Positions 17,720 to 28,144 of a stretch of 64,000 nt of DNA are shown here, one piece after another (the first letter of the stretch is position 1; each line of letters opens with the position of its first letter). The notes under the pieces were generated by a model. That model did not search any database, was not told the DNA's origin, and saw nothing but the letters and a program-made list of their open reading frames with translations. The position numbers and the translations under genes were made by a program. The DNA comes from MWEH01 sp035409945 (GTDB lineage: Bacteria > Bacillota > Clostridia > Christensenellales > DTU072), in the NCBI GenBank assembly GCA_035409945.1, contig DAONQC010000002.1, positions 62,001-126,000 on the forward strand, read 5' to 3'.

Positions 17720-19105
17720 TTATTTATCAGATCTTTTACTCATTTTTACATATTTATGCATATCTGAAACAGCGTCATATGCAGGTCTAATTATCTTGCC
17801 CATATTGGAAATTTCTTCTATTCTATGAGCACTCCAGCCAGGGATTCTTGCTATTGCAAATATTGGAGTATATAACTCAATCGGGATATTTAACATTTTG
17901 TAAATAAAGCCGGAATAAAAGTCCACATTTGCGCATACCCCTTTATAAATCTTTCGTTTTTCGGGAATTACCTGTAAAGAAATCTCTTCAACCTTTTTAT
18001 ACAGTTCATATTCTTCCTCTAGTCCCTTCTCTTCAGCTAATTGTTTTGCAAAACTCTTAAGTATTCTAGCTCTTGGGTCGCTTTTAGTGTAAATAGCGTG
18101 CCCCATGCCATATATCAACCCAGTCTTGTCATATGCCTTTTTATCTAGTATCTTAACTAGGTAATCTCTTAAATCTGCATCTTTTTTGATATTTGAATTT
18201 TCTTTTATAGCATTCATCATTTCTACTACTTTGACATTAGCGCCCCCATGTCTTGGCCCTTTTAACGAGCCTAAAGAAGCAGCAATTGCAGAATAAGTAT
18301 CCGTCCCTGTACTAGACACAACATGTGTTGTGAATGTGCTGTTGTTTCCACCACCATGCTCGGCATGTAAAACCAAACACAAATCTAGTATTTTTGCCTC
18401 AAGTGGGGTATATTTTGAATCTTTTCTTAATAAATGCAATATGTTTTCAGCTGTAGATAACTCAGGCTTCGGTTGATGAATTACAAGCGTTCCATCATCG
18501 TAATAATGCTTATATACTTGATATCCATACACTGATAGAAGTGGAAATCTAGAAACTAATTTTAGTAACTGTTTCAACACATTTTCTATTGATAAACCAT
18601 CAGGATTATCATCATATGCATAAAGAGTTAAAACACTTCTTTGAAGCACATTCATCATGTCGACTGACGGTCTTTTCATTATTACATCTCTTACAAAGCT
18701 AAGAGGTAAACTCCTATAACTACCAAGTAAGGTACAAAAATCATTTAATTCCTGCTTGGTTGGTAGTTTTCCAAACATTAGAAGATAACTTATCTCTTCA
18801 AAACCAAACCTTCCCTCAGACACAAAACCTTTAACTAAAGAATCTATTAAATATCCCCTATAATATAATTCACCATCAATAGGTATGGTCTGCCCATTGA
18901 TTTCTTTTTTTGCAAATATTGTAGAAATGTTTGTAAGTCCTACTACGACACCCTTTCCATCGAGATCTCTTAACCCTCTTTTTGTGTCATGCACTTCATA
19001 TAGACTTGGATCAATAAGAGAATTCTTATACGCTGTCATAGCCAGCGATTTTATCCTTGACTTTAACTCTGTTTCTGTAAATATACCTGATGTATTATTG
19101 CTCAT
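17720..19105 (-). CDS. gltA: Citrate synthase
   Basis: Cytoplasmic condensing enzyme of 461 residues making citrate from oxaloacetate and acetyl-CoA. Key segments are LVLHAEHGGGNNSTFTTHVV (245-263), GSLKGPRHGGAN (279-290) and GMGHAIYTKSDPRA (333-346) with H250, H286 and H336 as expected active-site histidines; DFYSGFIY carries the C-terminal catalytic aspartate. GGAGGG stands four bases before the ATG. It follows the 1,987-residue surface-protein gene by 40 bp, so the two may share a transcript. No aconitase or isocitrate dehydrogenase is in the window; a role in glutamate supply is likely. Methylcitrate synthase is a less likely alternative. Confidence 0.9.
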   Translation of the reverse strand: MSNNTSGIFTETELKSRIKSLAMTAYKNSLIDPSLYEVHDTKRGLRDLDGKGVVVGLTNISTIFAKKEINGQTIPIDGELYYRGYLIDSLVKGFVSEGRFGFEEISYLLMFGKLPTKQELNDFCTLLGSYRSLPLSFVRDVIMKRPSVDMMNVLQRSVLTLYAYDDNPDGLSIENVLKQLLKLVSRFPLLSVYGYQVYKHYYDDGTLVIHQPKPELSTAENILHLLRKDSKYTPLEAKILDLCLVLHAEHGGGNNSTFTTHVVSSTGTDTYSAIAASLGSLKGPRHGGANVKVVEMMNAIKENSNIKKDADLRDYLVKILDKKAYDKTGLIYGMGHAIYTKSDPRARILKSFAKQLAEEKGLEEEYELYKKVEEISLQVIPEKRKIYKGVCANVDFYSGFIYKMLNIPIELYTPIFAIARIPGWSAHRIEEISNMGKIIRPAYDAVSDMHKYVKMSKRSDK

Positions 19106-19145
19106 TTTCCCTCCATTTTGTACTTTTTGCTTATGTCAATAACCA

Positions 19146-22100
19146 TTAGTTTTGTCTAAACTTTATAATCCGTTTGGCATTTTTCTTCTTAACAATTGCA
19201 CTGATTATAACTGCAATTATTACGATTCCTGCCACACCGCCTACTGCGATTGGAATATAACGTTTAAAATCTATTGGTTGAGCAACTTGTTTTAAAAATA
19301 CAATACTCTCTATATTTTCAACATCAAAAACAACTGTGTTATCTTCTGAAACTTCTGGACTATTAAGTACAGCTATATCCCCCGAGTAAGATACGCTTAC
19401 TATAGTGTAGTTTTTAAATTCTGCAAGCTGTTCTTCTGTTAACGTTATTGTTATACTTGTCGCACCTGAGTCAGCTATAACATTGCCAGTCTTTTCATCG
19501 ACAAATTTTAATACATACATACTAGCAATTGCGGTAGATGAAATTTCTTCAGTCTTTTTCTTAGCTGCCTCTACCTTCCCTGCAATTTTCTTGTAGTCTA
19601 AACCAGATTCAACTAATTTGGATTGACTGACGACATTATCCTTAAATACTCCTTGTATAGATATATCCCCCTCTTCTTTAGGAGGTATTTCTGTCCTTAG
19701 AACTGTTACATTAAAAGGCTCGTACTCGATATTATAGTTTGTTGCACTAGCATGACTTGCGACAACGCCTTCTTGTAACCCCACAACTTGTGGATATTCT
19801 ATTATTGGTAGAGTAGATAATACACTTTCATCTTCGCCTGAAATAAAGCCTTCATATATGAAGTTATAATTTATTTCTTCTCCTAAAGCTACCTCTGCGT
19901 CAGGATGACTGATTGTTAGCGTTTTAGGGGTAATTCTAATATTAATTGTTTTTATACCAATTAAAGTATAGTTACCTTGATTAATTGTTACAGTTGCGGT
20001 ATATACACCAACATCTTTAACATCTCCACTATACACTATAACCTCATTTAAATCGTCATTTCCACGCACTCCATCAAATGTACAACGAATACCACCCTTA
20101 TGCGATGAGCCGTTGTATTCATATGTTGTTTCACCTGTAAAAGTTACTGTCACTTCAAGCTTTATGGGAAGTACATTAATCGTGAAATATGAACGTTTGT
20201 AATTCCTATTGTGTGGTCTAAATAAAACTTCGCAAGGCACGCTAGTAACCTCTGCAAAATTAGGCTTAAAATCAGGATTCCGCCACTCATATGTACCTGC
20301 TATATCTGCCGTTTCCCAACTGCTGGTTTCAGCATTTATAACTTTCCCCTTTGCAGTTGCAAGCACTTCTGGCTTTACCTCACTCTTTGTAGCACCATAT
20401 AGTGCATTATGCAATGAGTTTCCATAAGAAACATATACCTTAACAAAATTACTAAAGGTTGGTGTAGATGGATGAATTGTAAGGACGCTAGGCACAAATT
20501 GTACATTAGATTCATAATTGTTTGAATTATGCTTAAAGCGAGTGTTTTCACTCGGGTTTACAAAATATGCATACGTTCTATATGGAGTAGCGTCTCCTGA
20601 TCTATATGCATCCTCACCTGTTGCTCTTTCAATAACCCCACTAAGTCCAATTGAAATTATAGTATCGCTAGCTGCAAGTCCTTCCACTGTAAAGGTAGGA
20701 GTGGGATCTGTACTGCCATACTCTTTAGACATCGGGTCACACTTAACTACTAATTTAGCCTTTATGATTTGATACGTTGCAGATGTAAAGGCAATGTCAT
20801 AGTTTGGGTTTTTGGTTTTAATGTTTCCAACAGTTACAGCATACGAACCAACATTATTGCCAGGCTTTCTTGAAAGCGTACCAGCAAGCAAAATATCATC
20901 AAGCTCAACATTATTGTTTGAATAGACTGTATACTCAAGTGGAGCGCTAGTACCATATGTAACGGTTACATTACTAGCTTTCACTTTTATCTTTTTTTGT
21001 TTTACAGTGAACGTAGCCACAGTAGTATCATAATCAAACTCGTAGCCGTATGAAATAGAATTTGCAGTTTCTTCCTCTATTTTGATGTTATATACACCTG
21101 CATCATATATATTTGAACTTGAATAGTAGGCGAATAAACCATCATTTGTTTCAATCAGCACTTTAGGAGGATAAGCAAAACCATTGGGAGTTTCTATTGC
21201 GCCATTATCAAAACTAAACTGCATTTCAGCGCCTAAACCATATTCACTTTCAAACGACTTTAACCCAAGTGAAATTGTAACTTTATTTATGGTAAGAGCA
21301 AAAGGAACTGACTCGGCAGCATTGTAATTGTCGCTTTCTGCTTTTGTAGCAACTATATACACCTTACCAGCTTTTACTGTTGTTACCCCGCCGTTTGCAC
21401 CTATTTGAATTTCTCCAGTGTTTTCATATAGGGGGTTATCTGTAACTACCTGATAGGAAACTGTCCCGCTTCCACTTCCGCCAGCTGTTTGCAAAGTATA
21501 AGGCGCACCAAAATTTAAATCAACTTGAGATGTTATAGAAATGGTTTCTTGAGGAGCTTTTAATATTTTAAATTCACATAAAGGATTTCTAAGATAATAT
21601 ATTTTTGTAGTGTCTGCTGAAAGTCCATAATTATCTCCTTCAATTATTTTAACAGCATATTCACCAGCCAAAGAAGGAGCATTTGTCATTAATTTATATA
21701 AATTTTCCCCAATTGTTAAATTAGCCTCAGCTAAATTCTCGGTTTTTTCGTAATAATCAAAACTTAAATTAACTATATTTCCATTCAAGTTTCTAAATGT
21801 TGCTTTGTAATCCATTTCTCTAAAAGGGCTGTACACAAGTGTTCCCGAAGCACCACCATAATCGCCTTCACTAAACCCAACATATGAAACAGTACTAGCT
21901 TTTGGTTTTATTTTATATGTCAAAAATCCTTGATTGCCAACAGGGTCATCATCTTTTGGGTTTTCTATTTTTAAGTACAAATTAAAGAAGTTACTATCCG
22001 ATGGGTCCCTAAACGTGGCTGTTAATTCATAATCGCCTATATCACTTACTCCTGCTGGAGAAAAAGTAAAAATTGGTGGATTTTTAGGTAGCTTTTCTTG

Positions 22101-25100
22101 TAATTCTTCTGGGATATTATTTCCAGCCCAATAATTATGTGCTACTATCGATGGATTCTTGGAATCATATTCTTTTTGTAAATACTCTCTTTGTATGACA
22201 ACACTAACTGCCCTTTTATTTATTTTTCCAAAAGGTCCAGACTTTTCTCCAGGCAATTCGTAGTTTATAGCTGAAAGTCCCCTCATACTAAATCGAACCG
22301 TGACTTGCACTGGATTTGGACTCACATCGGCCGAAGAATAATAAATTTCAGCAGATATGTGAAGCTTTGCTTCATTATCTGTATCGCTTTCCACTATACC
22401 TATAACTTTACTTTGGTCAACTACTGTACTTTGATAGATGGGTTGGCCACTTTCGTTTGTTCCACCTAAGCCATCATACTCTTTTTCAGTTGTAACTACA
22501 CTATGGTCTTCTTCAGTAAAGTTAATAGTTAGTAATTTTTTTGTAATTATATACTCTTTTAGCAACTTGCCTCTAGTTATACCATCTTTAGCATAAACGA
22601 TAGAAAGCCTACCATCATTTGTGGCATTAATTGGCCTAGTACCATGGTTATCTAATGCGAAGGTAAATCCAGCAGGACCTCCACCTGTTAAATCTCTATC
22701 TGGGACTAGAGTGTATATTTCAGTTCCAGTATATTCTTTCGGACTATCAAAAGCTCCGCCTGTAATGCTAATATCCCCAGTAATCACTTTGACCGTTTTT
22801 AGTGCTGCAGACATTCGCACCTTAACTTTTAACTCACTACTATGACTGAAATAACTGTATTCATGGAAAACCGTAATTAAGTTGGAACTAGAATCGTAAA
22901 ACTCAATATCATCTATATATTTCCCATTAGACGAAGGTGTACCAAGCTTAATTGTAATCTCAAATGTTTGTGCCGACCAATATTTTTTGTCTAGCGTGGG
23001 GAATGCTGTATATGTAAGATCGGTTATTGGTGTACCCGCTTTGTTTTCAACTGTTATCTCTACTGTTTTCACAAATCTGCCGTAAAACCTGAGATTTCTT
23101 TGCGTAGTTTCTTTGTCGGGTCTAAATATATGGCTCTCTGACGGGGATAACTTTTCTTCTGTATCTTTTCTAAACTCTCCGGACCAACCGGAATTTGCGT
23201 TTAATGTAAAAGTAATTTGCCCTGTATTATCAATTGAACTTACAATGCTACCAAATTCGGGATTAATAGTTACAATGTTCCCATATTCATCCGTACCACT
23301 AATGCTATTAGACCTTGAGGGATTGTTAACATACCAAACGTTAGTAAATGTTGAAATATGAGATTGATATCCAAGCACTCCTTTATGCTTAGGGGCAAGG
23401 GATAAAGGAACGTTTTCAAATGATACATCCGATAGTATATTAGTGTAATTGCCGCCTTCAGCTTGGCCTATGATACCGCCACCCTTTTCTGTCGACGCAA
23501 AAACCTTTGCTCTACTGTGAATATTTGAAATGGTAGCACCAGCGGAAAAACCAACTAAACTGCCAACAGCACTTTTCCCTACAAATGAGCAACTTTCGTC
23601 AATTATTACATTTTTAACAACCGAACTGCTTGTAAGTAGTCCAAATAAACCAATTTTATTTTGTTCGGCATATTCTGACCCTTCAAGATTAAAGTTTTTG
23701 ATCTTTTTTAAATTACCGTCATATGTACCAGCAAAGGGATAGTATTTGCCATCGCCGTTACCTACTATCGTCAATTCTTCTATGGTGCTAAAATCGATAT
23801 CTTTTGTTTGTTTGAAAAATTTTCCCAAATATGATTCGGGAGAAACGTTTCTAGTAACGCTCTTTGCCAAGTTATCAAAATGTGTGGCATTTTCAATTAA
23901 AAACGGATTTTCTTCACTACCCCAAAGTCCATAATTTAAAGGATCGTACCCATAGTTTCTAATTGCCACACTGTGTTTAAATTTAACATTAGACTCGTGG
24001 TCCGATGTGTTGGGTACGAGTTTTTGCACAACTGGTGCATAGTATGCGGAGTAATCTGTTGTAGCATATTTCCTTAAAAAGCTACTCGCATGTGCCGAGC
24101 CAAACATCTCATTTATTGATTTTGTAGCAAGCTCTTGACTTGTGAGTCCAGCATATTTATGTGTTATTAAATCATCTGTTACTGCTTCTTGGTCCATAGA
24201 ACTAGAACCAAATCCTATTGCATTCATATTTGGATTGTTAACTGAACGGTTAAAATACACAAAAGAAGGAGTGGTTGAAATATCATCAGGTCTAGCTATT
24301 CTCCCACCTAAAACCCCTCCAATATTACCGCTATAAACACCTCCACCCGACCAATATGCTGCACTAATAACTGATAAAGAATAACTGGCAAAAATTTGAC
24401 ATTCATTACGCCCTACAAGGCCACCTACAAAAGTGCCAGAGGCTATAACCTGCCCGGAACTATATGAATATCTAACAATTGCACTATCTAGATATATAGA
24501 ACCATTTAAACCTACGAGCCCACCTACATTGGATATTCCTTTAACCGTTCCATTAAAGAAACAATGTGTTATTAGCCCTCTATTTATTCCAACAAGGCCT
24601 CCTACGTTCGAATATAGGCTGTTATCTCCAACGTTTGCATTTAATAATCCTACACCTTCAATTTTTGAAGAACTAGCAGTTTGACCAAATAGACCTCCTT
24701 TTGGTGAATTAAGATTGGATATTATGTGGTAATTATTTTCACTTGTTCCACCCAAGAAAACACCGCCAAAAGGCTTTGCCTCCGTTCCAATGGGCTCAAA
24801 CGTATCAACTCCTGACATATCAATGTCTTGTGTCAAAAGGAAATATACATTATCAGTAGGCAGTTCATCTGCATTAACATTTTTGACAACTTTCAATAAA
24901 TCTGCTGTAGTTGCAATCTGATATGGGTTTGTTTTAGTTCCTGCTCCAGATAGCTCAAAAGAAGCTTCGGCTTTAACGCTATATTCCCTCTTAAATGTTG
25001 AAAAGCCAAAAAAGATAAAAACACTAAGCATAGCTATTAGCACTAAGCTAACTACTACTTTCAATGCGCCGATATATATTGATTTGTGTGAGTTTGTATA

Positions 25101-25109
25101 TACTTTCAT
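19146..25109 (-). CDS. Giant membrane-anchored surface protein with GLUG and MBG-type repeats
   Basis: A 1,987-residue exported protein. A hydrophobic segment at about residues 15-35 is a signal or anchor. ELSGAGTKTNPYQIATTADL opens a first GLUG region (about 50-260) with repeated VGGLVGxN motifs, and a second begins near 395 (ENPFLIENATHFDNL). An InlB-type segment (LNANSGWSGEF) and then MBG/YDG-type Ig modules with YGxxxP motifs fill the middle. A C-terminal transmembrane helix (about 1955-1975, PIAVGGVAGIVIIAVIIS) is followed by a KKKN basic tail; there is no LPXTG motif, so anchoring is by membrane helix. The SD is weak. Adhesin or matrix protein is inferred from domain type only. Confidence 0.85.
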   Translation of the reverse strand: MKVYTNSHKSIYIGALKVVVSLVLIAMLSVFIFFGFSTFKREYSVKAEASFELSGAGTKTNPYQIATTADLLKVVKNVNADELPTDNVYFLLTQDIDMSGVDTFEPIGTEAKPFGGVFLGGTSENNYHIISNLNSPKGGLFGQTASSSKIEGVGLLNANVGDNSLYSNVGGLVGINRGLITHCFFNGTVKGISNVGGLVGLNGSIYLDSAIVRYSYSSGQVIASGTFVGGLVGRNECQIFASYSLSVISAAYWSGGGVYSGNIGGVLGGRIARPDDISTTPSFVYFNRSVNNPNMNAIGFGSSSMDQEAVTDDLITHKYAGLTSQELATKSINEMFGSAHASSFLRKYATTDYSAYYAPVVQKLVPNTSDHESNVKFKHSVAIRNYGYDPLNYGLWGSEENPFLIENATHFDNLAKSVTRNVSPESYLGKFFKQTKDIDFSTIEELTIVGNGDGKYYPFAGTYDGNLKKIKNFNLEGSEYAEQNKIGLFGLLTSSSVVKNVIIDESCSFVGKSAVGSLVGFSAGATISNIHSRAKVFASTEKGGGIIGQAEGGNYTNILSDVSFENVPLSLAPKHKGVLGYQSHISTFTNVWYVNNPSRSNSISGTDEYGNIVTINPEFGSIVSSIDNTGQITFTLNANSGWSGEFRKDTEEKLSPSESHIFRPDKETTQRNLRFYGRFVKTVEITVENKAGTPITDLTYTAFPTLDKKYWSAQTFEITIKLGTPSSNGKYIDDIEFYDSSSNLITVFHEYSYFSHSSELKVKVRMSAALKTVKVITGDISITGGAFDSPKEYTGTEIYTLVPDRDLTGGGPAGFTFALDNHGTRPINATNDGRLSIVYAKDGITRGKLLKEYIITKKLLTINFTEEDHSVVTTEKEYDGLGGTNESGQPIYQSTVVDQSKVIGIVESDTDNEAKLHISAEIYYSSADVSPNPVQVTVRFSMRGLSAINYELPGEKSGPFGKINKRAVSVVIQREYLQKEYDSKNPSIVAHNYWAGNNIPEELQEKLPKNPPIFTFSPAGVSDIGDYELTATFRDPSDSNFFNLYLKIENPKDDDPVGNQGFLTYKIKPKASTVSYVGFSEGDYGGASGTLVYSPFREMDYKATFRNLNGNIVNLSFDYYEKTENLAEANLTIGENLYKLMTNAPSLAGEYAVKIIEGDNYGLSADTTKIYYLRNPLCEFKILKAPQETISITSQVDLNFGAPYTLQTAGGSGSGTVSYQVVTDNPLYENTGEIQIGANGGVTTVKAGKVYIVATKAESDNYNAAESVPFALTINKVTISLGLKSFESEYGLGAEMQFSFDNGAIETPNGFAYPPKVLIETNDGLFAYYSSSNIYDAGVYNIKIEEETANSISYGYEFDYDTTVATFTVKQKKIKVKASNVTVTYGTSAPLEYTVYSNNNVELDDILLAGTLSRKPGNNVGSYAVTVGNIKTKNPNYDIAFTSATYQIIKAKLVVKCDPMSKEYGSTDPTPTFTVEGLAASDTIISIGLSGVIERATGEDAYRSGDATPYRTYAYFVNPSENTRFKHNSNNYESNVQFVPSVLTIHPSTPTFSNFVKVYVSYGNSLHNALYGATKSEVKPEVLATAKGKVINAETSSWETADIAGTYEWRNPDFKPNFAEVTSVPCEVLFRPHNRNYKRSYFTINVLPIKLEVTVTFTGETTYEYNGSSHKGGIRCTFDGVRGNDDLNEVIVYSGDVKDVGVYTATVTINQGNYTLIGIKTINIRITPKTLTISHPDAEVALGEEINYNFIYEGFISGEDESVLSTLPIIEYPQVVGLQEGVVASHASATNYNIEYEPFNVTVLRTEIPPKEEGDISIQGVFKDNVVSQSKLVESGLDYKKIAGKVEAAKKKTEEISSTAIASMYVLKFVDEKTGNVIADSGATSITITLTEEQLAEFKNYTIVSVSYSGDIAVLNSPEVSEDNTVVFDVENIESIVFLKQVAQPIDFKRYIPIAVGGVAGIVIIAVIISAIVKKKNAKRIIKFRQN

Positions 25110-25176
25110 AATTTATATTTTAAATCTTTAAATCTTGCACTGCATACAGTTTCGATTCTACATTTTGACTTCTATC

Positions 25177-25205
25177 ATTTTAACACATACGCGCGCGCTT
25201 AACAA
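25177..25205 (-). promoter_or_regulatory. Sigma-A promoter of the giant GLUG protein gene
   Basis: Minus-strand TTGTTA and TAAAAT with a 17-bp spacer; the spacer itself is almost entirely GCGCGCGCG plus TATGTGT. The start codon lies about 70 bp downstream. Confidence 0.7.
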
Positions 25206-25214
25206 TATTATTAA

Positions 25215-25240
25215 TTAAAAAGGCGCTCACGCGCGCCTTA
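25215..25240 (-). terminator. Terminator upstream of the GLUG gene promoter
   Basis: AAGGCGC and GCGCCTT form a 7-bp GC-rich stem with a 6-nt loop, followed on the minus strand by TTTTTAATT. It probably ends transcription of the gene stopping at 25658, with about 415 bp of tail copies lying between them. Confidence 0.65.
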
Positions 25241-25299
25241 AAAATAAAAAAATTCATAAATTAGACACTAAATCAACAGCTACAAAGCAGCAAATCAAC

Positions 25300-25657
25300 T
25301 CATTATCCGTCTTTTAAGTACCAAACCTATCGGACTTTAAGATCCCTTTTTAGTATTTGCTCGCTCTAACAATCTATATCCATTGAGAAGCAAATACCAC
25401 CTAGTCTTCCAATCCCCATACACTAAGAGTCAGCCTTTTAACTTTATAGACAATCTGCTAATATATGTTCAATCTAAACTTCTGCGTCTCGTATAAAGAA
25501 CTTATTGTCTTATCTTCTAATCACAAACAAGCAGTAAACTATTTGACTTTACGACCTCGCTTCTTAGTGCAAGTCCAGTACAAACTCTATCGCCTGTGGA
25601 GAACTCATTACTGTTTACCACTAATCATGTTTCCACATTCGTTTCTGTGAGAAAGTA
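25300..25657 (-). repeat. Tail copies of the DUF6067-like gene, one with 31 identical bases
   Basis: The last nine codons and most of the stop of the neighbouring gene (25659-25689) are repeated without change at 25475-25505, 184 bp downstream. In the copy the codons still end in a stop, now TAG. Between and beyond these lie weaker repeats (CTTTA-GA-C-CGCTTCTTAG and similar near 25540 and 25340). The perfect identity marks this as one of the most recent duplications in the window. Confidence 0.8.
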
Positions 25658-28138
25658 TTAAACTTCTGCGTCTCGTATAAAGAACTTATGGCTTATTTTC
25701 TTAACCTTTACGCCTTTTCCTTTCTCTTTTATTAGGAAAATCAAGCCTGAATTTGCTTTTAATGTCTTGGGTTTACCTATCTTTATACGTTTTGCTTTCT
25801 GTTCGCCAAAGATACTGGGTGAATGTACTCTTTTACCAACGGAAGTATATCCTAGTTTTGTCTCAATTCCCATATCAAAACGTTCCTTTTTCGATGAGAA
25901 ATTATACATTATCACCAGCATATCTTCCCCATTTTTATAGCAGGAACAAAGCACATTACTATTGTCTGTTACAAATGGGTTTTGATCGTCCCAGTAACCA
26001 TAAAACTCAGCCTTTCCGATTTCAAACTCATCCAAAATTTTATATACTTTGCTAAGTCCGAAACTAATGTCTTGAGTTAGTCCGTATTTAGGAAGCATTG
26101 CATATAGCAAGCACTTAATGATAGATGCATTTTCTGGACCCGCCACAGCTATTCCATATGGAATTCCAGAAACTTCAATTAAAAGCTCTTTAGGATCAGT
26201 TACTGCTTTATCAAAACTTCCATCCAACCATACCTTATCCATAAATGGAAGTACATCGGTATAATAATTTAACGAGTTAGCAAATCCACATTTATCATTG
26301 AACTGATCGGAAATCTGCATTTCAATAATGCCTGGTATTCCTCTAATTTGCCCCATTATTTTCTTTATACGCTCCATAGTTTCCCTTCCCACGGTAGCGT
26401 CTCGCATAGTGATTGCATCAATATCAGCATTCTTAATGAAATAGTTAATGCCTTCTACATAATAGTTATCCATACGAGACGATGGAGTACAAATAACGGT
26501 CTGGTCACTTTGCCCTTTTCTCTTTCCTGCATTGTATCTGACAACCTTGTCAACAATTACGTCGTCCCCAATATCTTTTACTCTGTTTGCATGAGTTTCA
26601 TCCTTGACTTTAGATCTAAGTAGCAGTTCATCACCAAGCGCTTTATATGCATATATTTCACGGTTTTGAGTACTTATCTCTCTTAAGTTATATGACAAAC
26701 TTAAACCAAGACCTTTATCGTGTAACTTCCTAGATAATGTGGCGATAGCTTTAACATATGGGAACGGATAATTCAAATATGGGTTAGCTTCTCCACCATA
26801 AGTAATGTTGAGGTAAGTAAGACCGTCTTTATTAGCCCTTTCAATCATTTTGTCATAGGTTGTTTCTGTCTGGTCTCTGCCAATGCGTAGTGAAAGCGAC
26901 TTCTTTAGATTAATGGGTTTAAATGGCATTAAGTGAATTGAGAATTTAAGCTCATAACTATCACCTACTGGTAAAATTACCCTACCAGTATTTGCCCTAA
27001 GCACTGCACCTTGTTCGGTTTTTAGTATTTCTAAACTCCCCCTCCCATCATTATACCAAGTATCTGGCAGTTCGGATGGGAATTTATCAAAATACCCTAC
27101 GACGGTTTTGGACTGGTTTGTTCCTATAAACTGCACCCTTGCCGAGGCATTAACTTTTCCAATAAAAACCTCATTTTGATTCTTCTTTTCATCCCACTTA
27201 AACTTCTTACTTTTAGTAATTTCTCTAGCGCGTCCACCCAATCCTACAATGAATTCAGGGTTATCATAAAACAAATCAAGAGATATGTTTTGGGTAACAA
27301 AATCATCAAGTGCAGTTACCTTTATAGTATAATCCATTGCACCTTCGTAGAAAACATCTGCACTAACTTCGACTTTTAAACTGGGGTTTCTGCCCTCTGT
27401 AGTAAGTAAAGCAGTGTTACCTTTTCCTAGCAATTTAAACCTACTATATACCAGGCGAGCACCATCAATATTTAGCGCCATTGGTTGATAAAATAGCTTG
27501 CTTTGCACTTCTTTTTGTAAGCCTATAGATTTGCTAAAATATGACTCAACATTATCTATTAATCCATCCCTTCCAAAATTAACAGTCTTACCTACGAAAT
27601 CTATAGATTTTTCAGATATTTCTAATGCTGCTAAATCTTCAGTAATTCTAATGTTTTTCGCAAGTGTAGAGTTTAGCCACTTTAATCTAGCAAGAGAAGT
27701 TTTGCTATGAACACCATCATCAAATATTAAATCATCATTTAGCGTGAAAGTAAGCTGAATATATTCTTTACCTATTTTTATCGTTACTTTATGCTCTCCA
27801 ATTTCTGATCTTGAAAAATCACAGCCAATAAATATTGGTTGTAAAACCCCTTCTACTAGAGGTATAGTTCTAGTAAACTTTTCGCCTAAATTACTTACAC
27901 CTTCTGTGTTAAAGCATGTTATCATCCCTTTTACAGAGGTAGTTTTACTAACTAATGGACCTGGTACTATTTCTAACTTATCGGTGGTATAGTCCGGAAG
28001 AAGTAAAAGCTGAACTATATAATACTCGTGCCGTGAGCATTTAAAATAAAACCTCTTTTTATCTACCATCCCATTTAAAATAGACAAGTCGGTAAAATCT
28101 TCTATTACTGTCGATCTATCTAAAGCAAATATTTTCAT
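25658..28138 (-). CDS. DUF6067 / GH123-like putative glycoside hydrolase
   Basis: An 826-residue protein with no signal peptide. The segment RLKWLNSTLAKNIRITEDLA followed by VGKTVNFGRDGLIDNVESYF matches the RLRWLNS... lGR.V.l...GLP..I motif seen in DUF6067 proteins related to glycoside hydrolase family 123. The second half appears to be a (beta/alpha) barrel (LSLSYNLREIS, DAITMRDATVG, MDKVWLDGSFD). The C-terminus carries an all-beta extension. It lies beside LacZ and, more distantly, GH20, fitting host-glycan use. The family assignment is from memory of the motif; catalytic residues were not identified. Confidence 0.55.
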   Translation of the reverse strand: MKIFALDRSTVIEDFTDLSILNGMVDKKRFYFKCSRHEYYIVQLLLLPDYTTDKLEIVPGPLVSKTTSVKGMITCFNTEGVSNLGEKFTRTIPLVEGVLQPIFIGCDFSRSEIGEHKVTIKIGKEYIQLTFTLNDDLIFDDGVHSKTSLARLKWLNSTLAKNIRITEDLAALEISEKSIDFVGKTVNFGRDGLIDNVESYFSKSIGLQKEVQSKLFYQPMALNIDGARLVYSRFKLLGKGNTALLTTEGRNPSLKVEVSADVFYEGAMDYTIKVTALDDFVTQNISLDLFYDNPEFIVGLGGRAREITKSKKFKWDEKKNQNEVFIGKVNASARVQFIGTNQSKTVVGYFDKFPSELPDTWYNDGRGSLEILKTEQGAVLRANTGRVILPVGDSYELKFSIHLMPFKPINLKKSLSLRIGRDQTETTYDKMIERANKDGLTYLNITYGGEANPYLNYPFPYVKAIATLSRKLHDKGLGLSLSYNLREISTQNREIYAYKALGDELLLRSKVKDETHANRVKDIGDDVIVDKVVRYNAGKRKGQSDQTVICTPSSRMDNYYVEGINYFIKNADIDAITMRDATVGRETMERIKKIMGQIRGIPGIIEMQISDQFNDKCGFANSLNYYTDVLPFMDKVWLDGSFDKAVTDPKELLIEVSGIPYGIAVAGPENASIIKCLLYAMLPKYGLTQDISFGLSKVYKILDEFEIGKAEFYGYWDDQNPFVTDNSNVLCSCYKNGEDMLVIMYNFSSKKERFDMGIETKLGYTSVGKRVHSPSIFGEQKAKRIKIGKPKTLKANSGLIFLIKEKGKGVKVKKISHKFFIRDAEV

Positions 28139-28144
28139 CTTCTT

